Shown: one piece after another, positions 9,587-17,633 of the stretch
Position numbering within the stretch: position 1 is the stretch's first letter
How the letters are laid out: every line of letters starts with the position of its first letter
DNA from: Leptospirales bacterium
Lineage (GTDB): Bacteria > Spirochaetota > Leptospiria > Leptospirales > Leptonemataceae
DNA length: 64,000 nt
NCBI GenBank assembly: GCA_016788865.1
Contig: JAEUSB010000074.1
Span: forward strand, 23,492-87,491
Direction of reading: 5' to 3'
Position numbers and translations under genes: made by a program
Notes under the pieces: generated by a model
Told to the model about the DNA's origin: nothing
Seen by the model: only the letters and a program-made list of their open reading frames with translations
Databases searched by the model: none

Positions 9587-10791
9587 GAGTTCTGAGCAGT
9601 GCGATTCTGCGCACGGCATTCAAGCGTGAACAACGCAAAGAAAGCGAGTGAGAACGCTAGAATAATCACCAGACTTTGTGGAAGTACAGTGAGTGTCAGA
9701 ATAAGCGCAAGCAGACCCATGCCGAGGCGGACCAGGGCAAAATAATACCATCTGGGGCCGGGGCTGTACTTCCAGAGGGCCAGATCAACCGGGCAAAAGG
9801 CAAGCCAGGTGATGTTGTGCGACATGAAATCGAAAGTAGTAGCAATAAATACCAGGAAGGACAGTAGTCCACCGAGGCCGGAAAATAGCGCGAATGCGCG
9901 AATTGCTTTTGAGCGAAAGCGCGCCAGCGCCGCCACCGGGAGCATGGCGATCAGGACGGCGAACATGAAAATGAAAGCCAGCGTTCCAAAGATATCCCGG
10001 TCCTTGGGAGCCCGGAACAGTCGGTCTTTGATGACTTCTACCGGCTTGCCAACCCACCCCTGTGCCTCCAGCGCATGCTGCAGATCGTATGGCAGATAGA
10101 TCAATTCATGTGCGTCGCGCACCTTATCAGTGGTATAGTCGAACAGTAGCTTTTCATGAATTCGCAGCCAAACGTTCTCATTGGAATACTCAAGGACTCG
10201 CGCACGCCAGGTTTTCTTGTCCTGGATCAGATTCTCCGGGAGCACGACCTTTTGCCCCTTGGCCGCGCCGATCATGTCTCGCATGAAGGTTACGCAGTTG
10301 CTCCGGAAGTTGTGATACTCGTAGCCCTCGGCGTTTGCTTTTACGCTTTCGATGATTTTGGCCATGAGGGCAGATTTCTCTGCCTCAGTCAGGATCAGAT
10401 CCGAGGTATACATCCCCCTTCCACTTGAGTCCCAGGCTTCATAGGCGGAGCGCATGGGGAGGATGTTGACGGTAAATCGCGCATGGCCGCGCAGAAAGCG
10501 CCAGAGGAAGCTCAGCGATGCATCGTATTCACCAAAATCTACATAATAATCATCCGGCCCGTAATCCGCTCCTCGCGTAACCCGCAGCGCAGCATGCCCA
10601 AACGCTGTCGTAACTGTGGAACCGGTGGCAACGGTCACAAGTTGTACGCGAACATTCTGAAAAGGGGGCCGGGCGGCCATTGCCAGGAAGTTATTTCGAG
10701 ATTCATCCCGCCACGTTTGCGCGGAGACAGCCATGGGAAGTCCGAGAGAGGCAATTAAAATGAGAAGTTGGATGCGACGATGGATTGACAT
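9583..10791 (-). CDS. DUF4105 membrane protein
   Basis: This 402-residue protein has a signal peptide (residues 1-24, ending SAQ), then a periplasmic domain of the DUF4105 type related to NlpC/P60 cysteine peptidases. His66 sits in AFGHAALRV and Cys166 in NFRSNCVTFMRD, the two conserved residues. About four or five transmembrane helices occupy residues 265-395. The family is thought to act on the envelope; the substrate is not known. It is the first gene of a translationally coupled trio with the two hydrolase-like lipoproteins. Confidence 0.8.
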   Translation of the reverse strand: MSIHRRIQLLILIASLGLPMAVSAQTWRDESRNNFLAMAARPPFQNVRVQLVTVATGSTVTTAFGHAALRVTRGADYGPDDYYVDFGEYDASLSFLWRFLRGHARFTVNILPMRSAYEAWDSSGRGMYTSDLILTEAEKSALMAKIIESVKANAEGYEYHNFRSNCVTFMRDMIGAAKGQKVVLPENLIQDKKTWRARVLEYSNENVWLRIHEKLLFDYTTDKVRDAHELIYLPYDLQHALEAQGWVGKPVEVIKDRLFRAPKDRDIFGTLAFIFMFAVLIAMLPVAALARFRSKAIRAFALFSGLGGLLSFLVFIATTFDFMSHNITWLAFCPVDLALWKYSPGPRWYYFALVRLGMGLLALILTLTVLPQSLVIILAFSLAFFALFTLECRAQNRTAQNS

Positions 10792-10972
10792 ATAGATTTT
10801 TCAGTAACCACTTCGCCTGCAGTTGGGGGTGAGGCAAACCAAAAAGCTCAATTGCAATGTACGGAAGGGACAGGGAAATGCAGGAATTGAAAGGAAACTA
10901 AGAGATTGGAATAAAACGAGTAAGAGAGGGAGTGAGGGGTAACGAAAGAGACTTAAGATTTAGAATGAAAAT

Positions 10973-10998
10973 AATGCCCCGGTTTTATCCGGGGCATT
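10973..10998 (-). terminator. terminator of the TRL-like gene
   Basis: A 10-bp perfect stem, AATGCCCCGG/CCGGGGCATT, has a 6-base loop and lies 7 bases after the TAA of the TRL-like gene on the minus strand. ATTATTTT follows on that strand. The rest of 10792-10972 shows no gene. Confidence 0.75.
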
Positions 10999-11005
10999 GT
11001 ATTGA

Positions 11006-11341
11006 TTAGTCGCCGTTTACGACTGTGCAAGTTTTGGAAAGTACTGAACCCAGCAGATTGTCGTTTTTGTAGTCAATCGTTTGGATTTTTGTGATTCCAC
11101 CTGCAGCTGCAGCAGCTTTAGTTCCAGCATCGCCAGAGGAGATAAGCCCCAGGATACCAGATGCACAAGCTTCGCCAGTTTTGGAGCCCGCGCCGGTAGG
11201 ACCGTTGTTCAGTCCGTCGTCACCAAGACGCAGAGTTGTGTTTTGCATGATTGATCCAGAAGGAGCTGAGTAGCCACCGCCGGAACAAGCGATCGAAGCC
11301 GCAACCACGAATGCTGCCCCTAACAGAAGAAGTTGTTTCAT
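11006..11341 (-). CDS. TRL-like small lipoprotein
   Basis: This 111-residue protein has a signal peptide with lipobox AASIAC and belongs to the TRL-like family. The mature part has the repeated family layout: a polar N-terminal stretch, GEACASGILGLISSGDAG, an alanine-rich helix, GGITKIQTIDY, and CTVVNGD at the end. Two cysteines are conserved among the cluster members and probably form a disulfide. GGAG lies 8 bases before the chosen ATG. The function of the family is unknown. A terminator follows at once. Confidence 0.85.
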   Translation of the reverse strand: MKQLLLLGAAFVVAASIACSGGGYSAPSGSIMQNTTLRLGDDGLNNGPTGAGSKTGEACASGILGLISSGDAGTKAAAAAGGITKIQTIDYKNDNLLGSVLSKTCTVVNGD

Positions 11342-11458
11342 TTTTTGTTCTCCATGAACAGGTATTTTGAAACCAGTCAACATCACCCTGAGAATCAATC
11401 AACAAAAAATTAACTGATCCAGGGTAATCCTATTCATCGTGCGAACGGAGCTTCCTTA

Positions 11459-11947
11459 TTACCCGTCTTTCGCCCGTTTCAATACGTCTTGTGACGTTTT
11501 TAGAGTTTTCTGAATAGCTTTGGTGACATCCGTCATCTTTTGCTCGGGCGTGTAGGGCTCCTGGCCAGGCGGTGCCCGCCTGCTGGCGCTCCGCATGCAG
11601 GCCCTGTCCAGCAGAACCAGATCGTCGTGTACTTCTTTTATTAGTGAATTGTAGGTTTCGCGCGTAATCTCTTCGGAAACGCGCAGATCGAGCAATGACC
11701 ATGAATTAGCCTCGATCTGCCTGACCATGGACTTGTTATCGCCGGTGATTTCGCACAGATTGAAGGCCACGCTGACGCCATACCATTTCTTGCTGGCAGT
11801 CTCTTCGTTTATGTAGCGCCCATCAATTTGTGGTGCAGTGCGCACATCCCGGGCTTTGCAGGCGACAACGAGTAGCAGGCCAATGCATACGATCAGCCTT
11901 GAAGTAGACGAAATGAGATGGAGAATCATTACGACGATAGTGCGCAA
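11459..11947 (-). CDS. hypothetical lipoprotein
   Basis: This 162-residue protein has a hydrophobic leader and lipobox LVVAC at about residue 30. The mature protein is mainly helical and charged, with cysteines in NLCEITGD and DRACMRS. I do not recognise the family. The longest form begins at a TTG (11947); an ATG at 11929 would give a shorter leader, and neither has a convincing ribosome-binding site. It lies between two TRL-like genes in the same orientation. Confidence 0.6.
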   Translation of the reverse strand: MRTIVVMILHLISSTSRLIVCIGLLLVVACKARDVRTAPQIDGRYINEETASKKWYGVSVAFNLCEITGDNKSMVRQIEANSWSLLDLRVSEEITRETYNSLIKEVHDDLVLLDRACMRSASRRAPPGQEPYTPEQKMTDVTKAIQKTLKTSQDVLKRAKDG

Positions 11948-11993
11948 TGTTCACTGTCGGTCAAATCATTTGAAAAAGATCAGCTAACAGCGC

Positions 11994-12311
11994 TCAGTCG
12001 CCGCGCGCGATTGTGCATGTCTCAGTGATCACGGTACCAAGGGTCTGTGACACACGATAGTCCACAGCCTTGACTTCTGTAATCCCTCCAACGGCGGCGG
12101 CAGCCTTGATGCTGGCGTCTCCCTTAGCAATGAGACCCAGATAGCCGGTAGCGCAGACCGTCCCTTCACGCGAACCCAGACGACTTGGGGTTGTAACATC
12201 TTTGTTCAAAGTCACATCCATGTACAGGGATCCGTAGGGTGCCGTATAGCCACCCGATGTGCAGGAAGCTAATAGTAGAGCAAATGAAATGGCAGTGGTG
12301 CGAATAAGCAT
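11994..12311 (-). CDS. TRL-like small lipoprotein
   Basis: This 105-residue lipoprotein has lipobox LLASC (Cys17). The TRL-like pattern is clear: TVCATGYLGLIAKGDAS, an alanine-rich helix, GGITEVKAVDY and TCTIARGD. It is closest to the member at 11006-11341. The divergent stretch up to 12512 separates it from the plus-strand part of the cluster; no strong promoter could be fixed there. Confidence 0.85.
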   Translation of the reverse strand: MLIRTTAISFALLLASCTSGGYTAPYGSLYMDVTLNKDVTTPSRLGSREGTVCATGYLGLIAKGDASIKAAAAVGGITEVKAVDYRVSQTLGTVITETCTIARGD

Positions 12312-12512
12312 AGGCAGGTCTGACTGTCGAATCGGCGAGAGTCAAGCTGAAATATTTGGGATCACCTGAAGCCTGGAGCGTAGGGGTAAATACCAAATTT
12401 GAGGGATGCTCCCATCTGGCAGAATGCATGTCGAGGTTTGCTTTTCCCTCAAAACTGCTGCAGGTCTTGTATTTCGAATAGACAAAAAGAAAAGGACGCT
12501 CGGTCTGTTTCC

Positions 12513-12818
12513 ATGCGCATTGCGGGGATATCACTTCTAATATTCTTCCTACTGACTCATGCGGGTTGTGTGACACGGCAACAGGCACACGTCGGTTACC
12601 TGGTTCCGGGCGGAGAACTCAAAGGCGGGATGACCGCTTACAAGAAATGTGGAGCTTTCCTAACCTGGACCTTTTTGCTCGATGACGATATGATCGACAA
12701 AGCACTGGATCAAGCAATAGCAGCTAACCCCTTCCCCGGCGATCGTGAAATTCGCATGGATCTGAACTTCCCAAGTAGTTGCTACACCCTCCGCGTTTAC
12801 GAGGAGTTGAAACAATGA
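12513..12818 (+). CDS. small lipoprotein, distant TRL-like relative
   Basis: This 101-residue lipoprotein starts MRIAGISLLIFFLLTHAGC, with lipobox HAGC. I chose the ATG at 12513, since the longer frame upstream adds a non-signal segment. The mature part has two cysteines (KKCGAFLTW and SSCYTLRVY) spaced about like those of the TRL-like proteins, with an ALDQAIAANP helix between. This suggests a divergent family member, though sequence identity is low. Its stop overlaps the next start as ATGA. Confidence 0.65.
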   Translation: MRIAGISLLIFFLLTHAGCVTRQQAHVGYLVPGGELKGGMTAYKKCGAFLTWTFLLDDDMIDKALDQAIAANPFPGDREIRMDLNFPSSCYTLRVYEELKQ

Positions 12819-13126
12819 AGAAGCTTTGCCTGCCGCTATTATTACTCCTCCTCGTAAGCTGCCAGTTCAGTGCTGGCAAGTTCAAGCGCATGGACAAAGA
12901 AGCTCCAAAGGGGCTAATTGACGTAGGTGGACGCGTTGAAGGCGAGAATTGTGAATATTTCTTCCCACTTGCCGGCCAACCATCCTTCGAGAAAGCCACA
13001 CGTCAGGCGATTCGACGTTCTCCCGAAGGAACCACCGGTTTACGCGACGTCACAATGGAAACATACTACGGCCTTATACTCGCGCATGTTTGTTTCAAAG
13101 TATCGGGCATACCCGTGCGAGAGTAG
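12815..13126 (+). CDS. small lipoprotein, distant TRL-like relative
   Basis: This 103-residue lipoprotein starts MKKLCLPLLLLLLVSC, a clear signal and lipobox (Cys16). Mature cysteines lie in GENCEYFFPLAG and AHVCFKVSG; the second matches the C-terminal CTVV-G motif of the TRL-like proteins, and an ATRQAIRRS helix lies between. Translation is coupled to the previous gene by a 4-base overlap. Function is unknown. Confidence 0.68.
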   Translation: MKKLCLPLLLLLLVSCQFSAGKFKRMDKEAPKGLIDVGGRVEGENCEYFFPLAGQPSFEKATRQAIRRSPEGTTGLRDVTMETYYGLILAHVCFKVSGIPVRE

Positions 13127-13280
13127 CAACTACCACATTTGCGGGATTTCCAATTTTTCCGCTCCTTCGCACTAAGCGCAACTGAAAGAGTTGACCAAAT
13201 AACGTGTCACGCCGAGCTTTTGCGTGCAGAATCAAATATCTGCTTTAATATCAATTTCTTTGAAACTCAGGAGAGAGTAT

Positions 13281-13601
13281 ATGCAACAAAATTGGATCAA
13301 ACGAGGGCTGGTTGTCCTCTGCCTGTCGATCGGGCTGCTGACGGTGAACTGTGTTGGCTTTGGACCACAGGGACTGCTTTTCAGTTCAACCAAGATTGGC
13401 GTCTATGGAACAGAACCGGGCGGGACAAAAACCGGAAGAGCCTGCGCAATGTCGATTCTTAATCTGATTGCGATTGGCGACGGCAGTGTCCAGACCTCAG
13501 CAGATGAGGGTGGGATCAAAAACGTTAAAAACATTGATCTCGAGGGCTTCAGCGTTCTGGGCCTTTTTTCACAACTCTGCACTGTAACGCACGGAGATTA
13601 A
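13281..13601 (+). CDS. TRL-like small lipoprotein
   Basis: This 106-residue protein has a leader ending LLTVNC, a weak lipobox. The mature part has the TRL-like features FSSTKIG, GRACAMSILNLIAIGDGS, EGGIKNVKNIDLE and LCTVTHGD. AGGAG precedes the chosen ATG by 8 bases. It starts a run of three TRL-like genes separated by only 2-3 bases. Confidence 0.83.
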   Translation: MQQNWIKRGLVVLCLSIGLLTVNCVGFGPQGLLFSSTKIGVYGTEPGGTKTGRACAMSILNLIAIGDGSVQTSADEGGIKNVKNIDLEGFSVLGLFSQLCTVTHGD

Positions 13602-13604
13602 CAG

Positions 13605-13928
13605 ATGAGAAAACTTATCGTTCTTGTTTCAGGAATTACCCTGCTGTTTGCCAGCTGTGCTGTTTCGCAGGTGGGTCTTCCGAGTAACACCGTGTTCTAC
13701 AATGCCACGGGTGCTGGATTCTCTGGCCAGTATGTCTCGGATACCTACCGCAACGGTGAAGCATGCGCCTTCTCCGCTGGATGGTACATTCCTTTCATAG
13801 CCCTTGGCGACGCGTCGATCGCAACAGCTGCCCGGAAATCCGGCATCACTAAGATTACATCTGTTAGCCACCGAACCAGCATGGGCCATATCATCCAAGA
13901 ATTTTGCACTGTGGTGCGGGGGTACTGA
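13605..13928 (+). CDS. TRL-like small lipoprotein
   Basis: This 107-residue lipoprotein starts MRKLIVLVSGITLLFASC (lipobox FASC). It keeps GEACAFSAG, IALGDASIATAA, SGITKITSV and FCTVVRG, the family marks, and ends in GY rather than GD. It begins 3 bases after the previous stop, so the genes are very likely cotranscribed. Confidence 0.83.
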   Translation: MRKLIVLVSGITLLFASCAVSQVGLPSNTVFYNATGAGFSGQYVSDTYRNGEACAFSAGWYIPFIALGDASIATAARKSGITKITSVSHRTSMGHIIQEFCTVVRGY

Positions 13929-13930
13929 GA

Positions 13931-14458
13931 ATGTTTAGAAAACTTTTCTTATCTGTTCTTGTCCTCGGCCTTGCCTTTTCCTTGAATACAGGTTGCATGA
14001 ACTACGGTAACTCGGCAGGCATTGGCCCATATGGGCTCATTTTCACTTCAACCAAGATTGGAACCGGCGGAACTGCGGGTGGTTCGCGTGAAGGTAGAGC
14101 TTGCGCAACTAGCTTGCTCGTCTCGATCGGCTACGGTTTCGCTTTCGGAACGGTTGATGTCGGTGATGCGGCCCGCGACGGCAACATCAAAGTCATCAAA
14201 TCCGTGCACCGTGAAATCCTCGACGTGCTTGGACTCTTTGGACGTCATTGCACCGTTGTGGTCGGCGATGATGGCCAGGTTCCAGGACCTTCAAGCACAG
14301 GTGTCTCTGGATTTAGCGACACAGTGATTCTGAAGAATGGCGCCAGCTATACAAACTGTAAAGCTGCTGTTACGGGCGATAGCGTCGTTGTTACAACCTC
14401 AGACGGAAAAACAATCGTTCTGAGCAAAGCAGACGTGCAGACTGTTCAGAAGAAATAA
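13931..14458 (+). CDS. TRL-like lipoprotein with C-terminal beta domain
   Basis: This 175-residue protein has a leader ending LNTGC and the TRL-like core (FTSTKIG, GRACATSLLV, HCTVVVGD). It then has an extra 60-residue tail absent from its neighbours. The tail begins after a Pro/Ser linker and reads DTVILKNGASYTNCK, GDSVVVTTSDGK and LSKADVQTVQKK, a small beta-barrel-like unit seen in many spirochaete secreted proteins. The start is 2 bases after the preceding stop. It is the last gene of the run, followed by a strong terminator. Confidence 0.8.
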   Translation: MFRKLFLSVLVLGLAFSLNTGCMNYGNSAGIGPYGLIFTSTKIGTGGTAGGSREGRACATSLLVSIGYGFAFGTVDVGDAARDGNIKVIKSVHREILDVLGLFGRHCTVVVGDDGQVPGPSSTGVSGFSDTVILKNGASYTNCKAAVTGDSVVVTTSDGKTIVLSKADVQTVQKK

Positions 14459-14488
14459 CTGACGCGCAATTGCGCTATCAGTTCATTG

Positions 14489-14517
14489 AAAGGCGAGCCA
14501 TGCGGCTCGCCTTTTTT
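14489..14517 (+). terminator. terminator after the TRL-like run
   Basis: AAAGGCGAGCC and GGCTCGCCTTT make an 11-bp stem with the tetraloop ATGC and a T run, 30 bases after the last TRL-like stop. It may also serve fliH, which converges from the other strand. Confidence 0.88.
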
Positions 14518-14547
14518 GTTTTCAGGATTGGCCAGATCGATCTTCTA

Positions 14548-15486
14548 CTACTTACCTGCCATGGGCTGGGCATTCCGAATCGCTTCTTCAATTTCCTTGA
14601 GCTGCGTAGAAATGCGCGCATCGATTGAACCAACGTCAGTTTCAATGATGCAACCACCACGATCGATCCTTGAATCTTCGTAGATGTTAACCTTGCGAAG
14701 GGACTCCATCATCTTAATAAGTTCGTCCTTGTGTGCAGTGGTGAGTTCGAGATCAGCAAAGTTGACCCGGATGTCCACGCGGTCACGATCCTTGATCCGC
14801 TTCAGTGCCTCACGAATGTTGTTGAGCACGACTTCTTTCCGTTCCGCGACCTCGTCCTTGATGACCTTACGCGCCACCATCAGGATCATATCCACCATCT
14901 GCTTTTCGGAAGCTGCAATGATCTCTTCGCGAACGTCAATCGCCTGACCCACAATCGTTCCAATCCGGTCGATCAAACGACGGACTTCTGATTGTCCTTT
15001 TTTGAAGCCGACTTCGCGTCCCGCATCGTACCCTTTCTGATATGCTTCGTGCTCGATTTCAGCAACGCGCATCTCTGCTTCTTTGATCATGCGCTCGGCT
15101 TCGATTTTGGCGCGGTCGACTAGCTGTTCTGCGTTTACGCGCGCGGTTTCTTCTTCGCGCTTGGCCTTTTCTTTGGATTCCTGGATTAGGTTGAAGGCTA
15201 CGCCCTTCCCTTCTTCTTCGATGGCACGGGCTCGCTCATGAGCCTCTTCGAGCATCTTCTGGATCTTTTCTTCCGTTTCCTTGCGATACCGGTCGAGTTC
15301 AGCCTCGATCTCTTCGATCGTGGGGCCATGGTATTGCTCGATTACATTGCCTTCCGAATCTACTTCGTATTCGTCTGTATCTTCAATGCCCTGGAACTTC
15401 TTATACTTGTCCGGGATCTCAAGTTCGACCAGGTCACGGGCCTGGGAGATCTGTGCGGGTTTGAATACGAGCTTGCCTGTGGCCAT
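14548..15486 (-). CDS. fliH: flagellar assembly protein FliH
   Basis: FliH binds and regulates the FliI export ATPase at the base of the flagellar type III secretion system. This 312-residue protein has an N-terminal part with a long charged coiled coil (about residues 78-150), where FliH proteins are Glu/Ala/Lys-rich. The C-terminal domain ends with RGGCIIETDVGSIDARISTQL, the FliH/SctL signature. It is longer than enteric FliH because of the extra N-terminus, as in spirochaetes. It stands alone here, without fliF, fliG or fliI on either side. Confidence 0.9.
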   Translation of the reverse strand: MATGKLVFKPAQISQARDLVELEIPDKYKKFQGIEDTDEYEVDSEGNVIEQYHGPTIEEIEAELDRYRKETEEKIQKMLEEAHERARAIEEEGKGVAFNLIQESKEKAKREEETARVNAEQLVDRAKIEAERMIKEAEMRVAEIEHEAYQKGYDAGREVGFKKGQSEVRRLIDRIGTIVGQAIDVREEIIAASEKQMVDMILMVARKVIKDEVAERKEVVLNNIREALKRIKDRDRVDIRVNFADLELTTAHKDELIKMMESLRKVNIYEDSRIDRGGCIIETDVGSIDARISTQLKEIEEAIRNAQPMAGK

Positions 15487-15698
15487 TCTGTTCGACTCCC
15501 CTTCTTATAGAAAAAAGTACAAGGATTTTTTTGACCCTATTTTCATTATCGGGCGATTACAGGGCTTGGCTGCGGCTAAATTTGGCCGGGATGCCTCCGC
15601 CCGGCTTCGATTCCCCCGGGGGCCATTCTCCGGTTCCGCCAATGTCCTGGCTTACCCGAAAATCCTTGTCCAGACCCAGGCCTGGAAAACCCTGTTCT

Positions 15699-16472
15699 AT
15701 GAGCCTCGCAGTCAGCCGCCCCGACGCACATACCGTTCGCATACAGCTCGATCGTCCGGATGCACTCAACGCAATGAGCCGGGAACTCCTGGGCAAGCTG
15801 GAGACGACCATCCGGGATTTGTCCCTCGACACTACCGTTCGCGCAATGATCCTTACCGGCACAGGCCGGTCTTTTTCTACAGGAGCGGATCTCAAAGAAA
15901 GGGCTACCATGAATCCAACCGAGGTGCGGGACTTCTTGAACCGTATCGGGGTGCTTTTTGCGGCAATCGAGGCCCTTCCCTTTCCAACCATCTGTGCAAT
16001 CAATGGATTCGCTTTTGGCGGCGGCCTTGAGCTGGCGCTGACTTGCGACTTCCGCCTGGCGGCAAGCGACGCCACGCTTGGCCTGACCGAAACGTCCCTT
16101 GGAATCATACCGGGTGCGGGTGGAACGCAACGCCTGACAAAGTTGATAGGAGCGGCAAAGTCAAAGCTCCTTGTGTTCACAGCGCGCAAAATATCGGCAA
16201 GTGACGCACTGAAACTTGGAATCGTGGAAGAGGTGGTGGAGCCTAATGACCTGGATGCGGCGGCACTCCGTCTTGCAGGTGAGATTGCAAAAAATGCTCC
16301 CATTGCCGTTCGTCAGGCAAAGTTTGCCATAAATGCTGCAGCGAGCGTTGATCTAGCGACTGGCCTTACTGTTGAAAGAAATGCCTACGAGATTACAATT
16401 CCAACCAAAGATCGCGTGGAAGCGCTCCAGGCCTTCAGGGAAAAACGCAAACCACAATTCACAGGTGAGTAA
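15699..16472 (+). CDS. enoyl-CoA hydratase/isomerase family protein
   Basis: This 257-residue crotonase-fold protein probably hydrates 2-enoyl-CoA in beta-oxidation or a related pathway. It has the oxyanion-hole segments GRSFSTGADL and GFAFGGGLELA. Both catalytic glutamates of true hydratases are present: Glu111 (GGGLELA) and Glu131 (TETSLGIIPGAGGTQ), 20 residues apart as in rat mitochondrial hydratase. The frame is open for 56 codons upstream; I chose the ATG at 15699 because it gives the family's usual length. It is followed 3 bases later by dcd. Confidence 0.87.
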   Translation: MSLAVSRPDAHTVRIQLDRPDALNAMSRELLGKLETTIRDLSLDTTVRAMILTGTGRSFSTGADLKERATMNPTEVRDFLNRIGVLFAAIEALPFPTICAINGFAFGGGLELALTCDFRLAASDATLGLTETSLGIIPGAGGTQRLTKLIGAAKSKLLVFTARKISASDALKLGIVEEVVEPNDLDAAALRLAGEIAKNAPIAVRQAKFAINAAASVDLATGLTVERNAYEITIPTKDRVEALQAFREKRKPQFTGE

Positions 16473-16475
16473 AAG

Positions 16476-17000
16476 ATGATTCTGACCGGACCTGAAATCG
16501 TTCGCCGCATGGGGCAGGACATTCGCATAGAACCCTATGACCCGTCCCTTGTTAACCCTAACTCCTACAATCTACGCTTGAATGATGAGCTCGTCGTCTA
16601 CAAAAACCACGAGCTGGATATGAAAAAAGGCTCTGAAACAGAAATCATCAAGATTCCACCGGAAGGATTGGTCATTGAGCCGGGACGTCTGTATCTTGGA
16701 AGAACTGTAGAGTATACCGAGACGTTCAACCTGGTCCCAATGCTCGAAGGTAGATCTTCCATTGGACGGCTTGGACTCTTTGTGCACGTTACAGCGGGAT
16801 TTGGTGACGTTGGATTCCGGGGCTATTGGACGCTTGAGATTTCTGCGATTCAACCGATTCGCATTTATCCGTTTGTGTCCATCTGCCAGATCTTCTACCA
16901 TACCATCGAAGGTGAAATCGTGGAATATAAATCGGGGAAGTATCAGAATAATAAGGGAATCCAGCCAAGCTTACTGTTCAAAGAACTGGAAAAAAGCTGA
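16476..17000 (+). CDS. dcd: dCTP deaminase
   Basis: Dcd deaminates dCTP, supplying dUTP for dTMP synthesis; some relatives also hydrolyse it directly to dUMP. This 174-residue protein has the trimer motifs GRSSIGRLGL and TAGFGDVGFRGYWTLE, with Glu121 as the catalytic residue. Length is slightly short, as in the non-enteric type. dut is present elsewhere in the window, which fits a dUTP-forming enzyme. The downstream cysE starts directly after the TGA. Confidence 0.93.
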   Translation: MILTGPEIVRRMGQDIRIEPYDPSLVNPNSYNLRLNDELVVYKNHELDMKKGSETEIIKIPPEGLVIEPGRLYLGRTVEYTETFNLVPMLEGRSSIGRLGLFVHVTAGFGDVGFRGYWTLEISAIQPIRIYPFVSICQIFYHTIEGEIVEYKSGKYQNNKGIQPSLLFKELEKS

Positions 17001-17597
17001 ATGAGCTCTCGTCTCGCGCAGGACGTGCGCGCAATCTTTCGAAACGATCCTGCGGCGCACGGTCTGGAGTTTTTACTTTATCCCTGCTTGCATGCAATCG
17101 CATGTCACAGATTGATCAGTCATCCACTCTATAAGATTGGGTTTCGATTCTTCGCGCGATTCTTCTCGCAGCTTTCGCGTTTCTTTACTGGAATTGAAAT
17201 TCATCCCGGGGCAAAAATCGACGGCGGCTTCTTTATTGATCACGGGATGGGTGTGGTAATTGGTGAAACGGCGGAGATTGGTCGAGATGTTGTGCTGTTC
17301 CATGGCGTCACCCTGGGAGGAACCGGGAAGCACAAGGAACGCAGGCATCCTATCATTGGGAATCATGTATTGATCGGCACCTCGGCCACGCTACTTGGGC
17401 CCATTCATGTGGGTGATAATGCAAAAATTGGGGCTGAAACAGTAATCATCAATCGCGACGTACCGGCCGATTGCACCGTCGTGGGCACGCCGGGCAAAAT
17501 TGTTAAGCGCGGGCCTAAAAAATTAAAGCGCCCAGAATCTCTTCCGATCAGTCAATATAGGGTAGATGAGCTTGAAGCCGAGTCGAATGGCACTTGA
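17001..17597 (+). CDS. cysE: serine O-acetyltransferase
   Basis: CysE acetylates serine with acetyl-CoA, the first step of cysteine synthesis. The 198-residue protein is of the short type: an N-terminal helical region ([14 protein letters not shown]), then a left-handed hexapeptide beta-helix starting at GIEIHPGA, with [23 protein letters not shown] and [10 protein letters not shown]. The catalytic His lies in FIDHG and the family motif GVTLGGTG is intact. It starts with no gap after dcd. Confidence 0.94.
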   Translation: MSSRLAQDVRAIFRNDPAAHGLEFLLYPCLHAIACHRLISHPLYKIGFRFFARFFSQLSRFFTGIEIHPGAKIDGGFFIDHGMGVVIGETAEIGRDVVLFHGVTLGGTGKHKERRHPIIGNHVLIGTSATLLGPIHVGDNAKIGAETVIINRDVPADCTVVGTPGKIVKRGPKKLKRPESLPISQYRVDELEAESNGT

Positions 17598-17633
17598 CGC
17601 GCATTCGGCAGGCTGAGAAAGTTCGGTAGCGAC

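Noticed and set aside
12345..12360. TTTGGGAT upstream of a TRL-like gene as a third copy of the AATATCC palindrome
   Set aside because: Only the right half is matched and no left arm is present.
15281..16303. Several open frames of 180-250 codons over fliH and the enoyl-CoA hydratase gene
   Set aside because: They are shadows of two genes with clear family motifs and have no family features or ribosome-binding sites.
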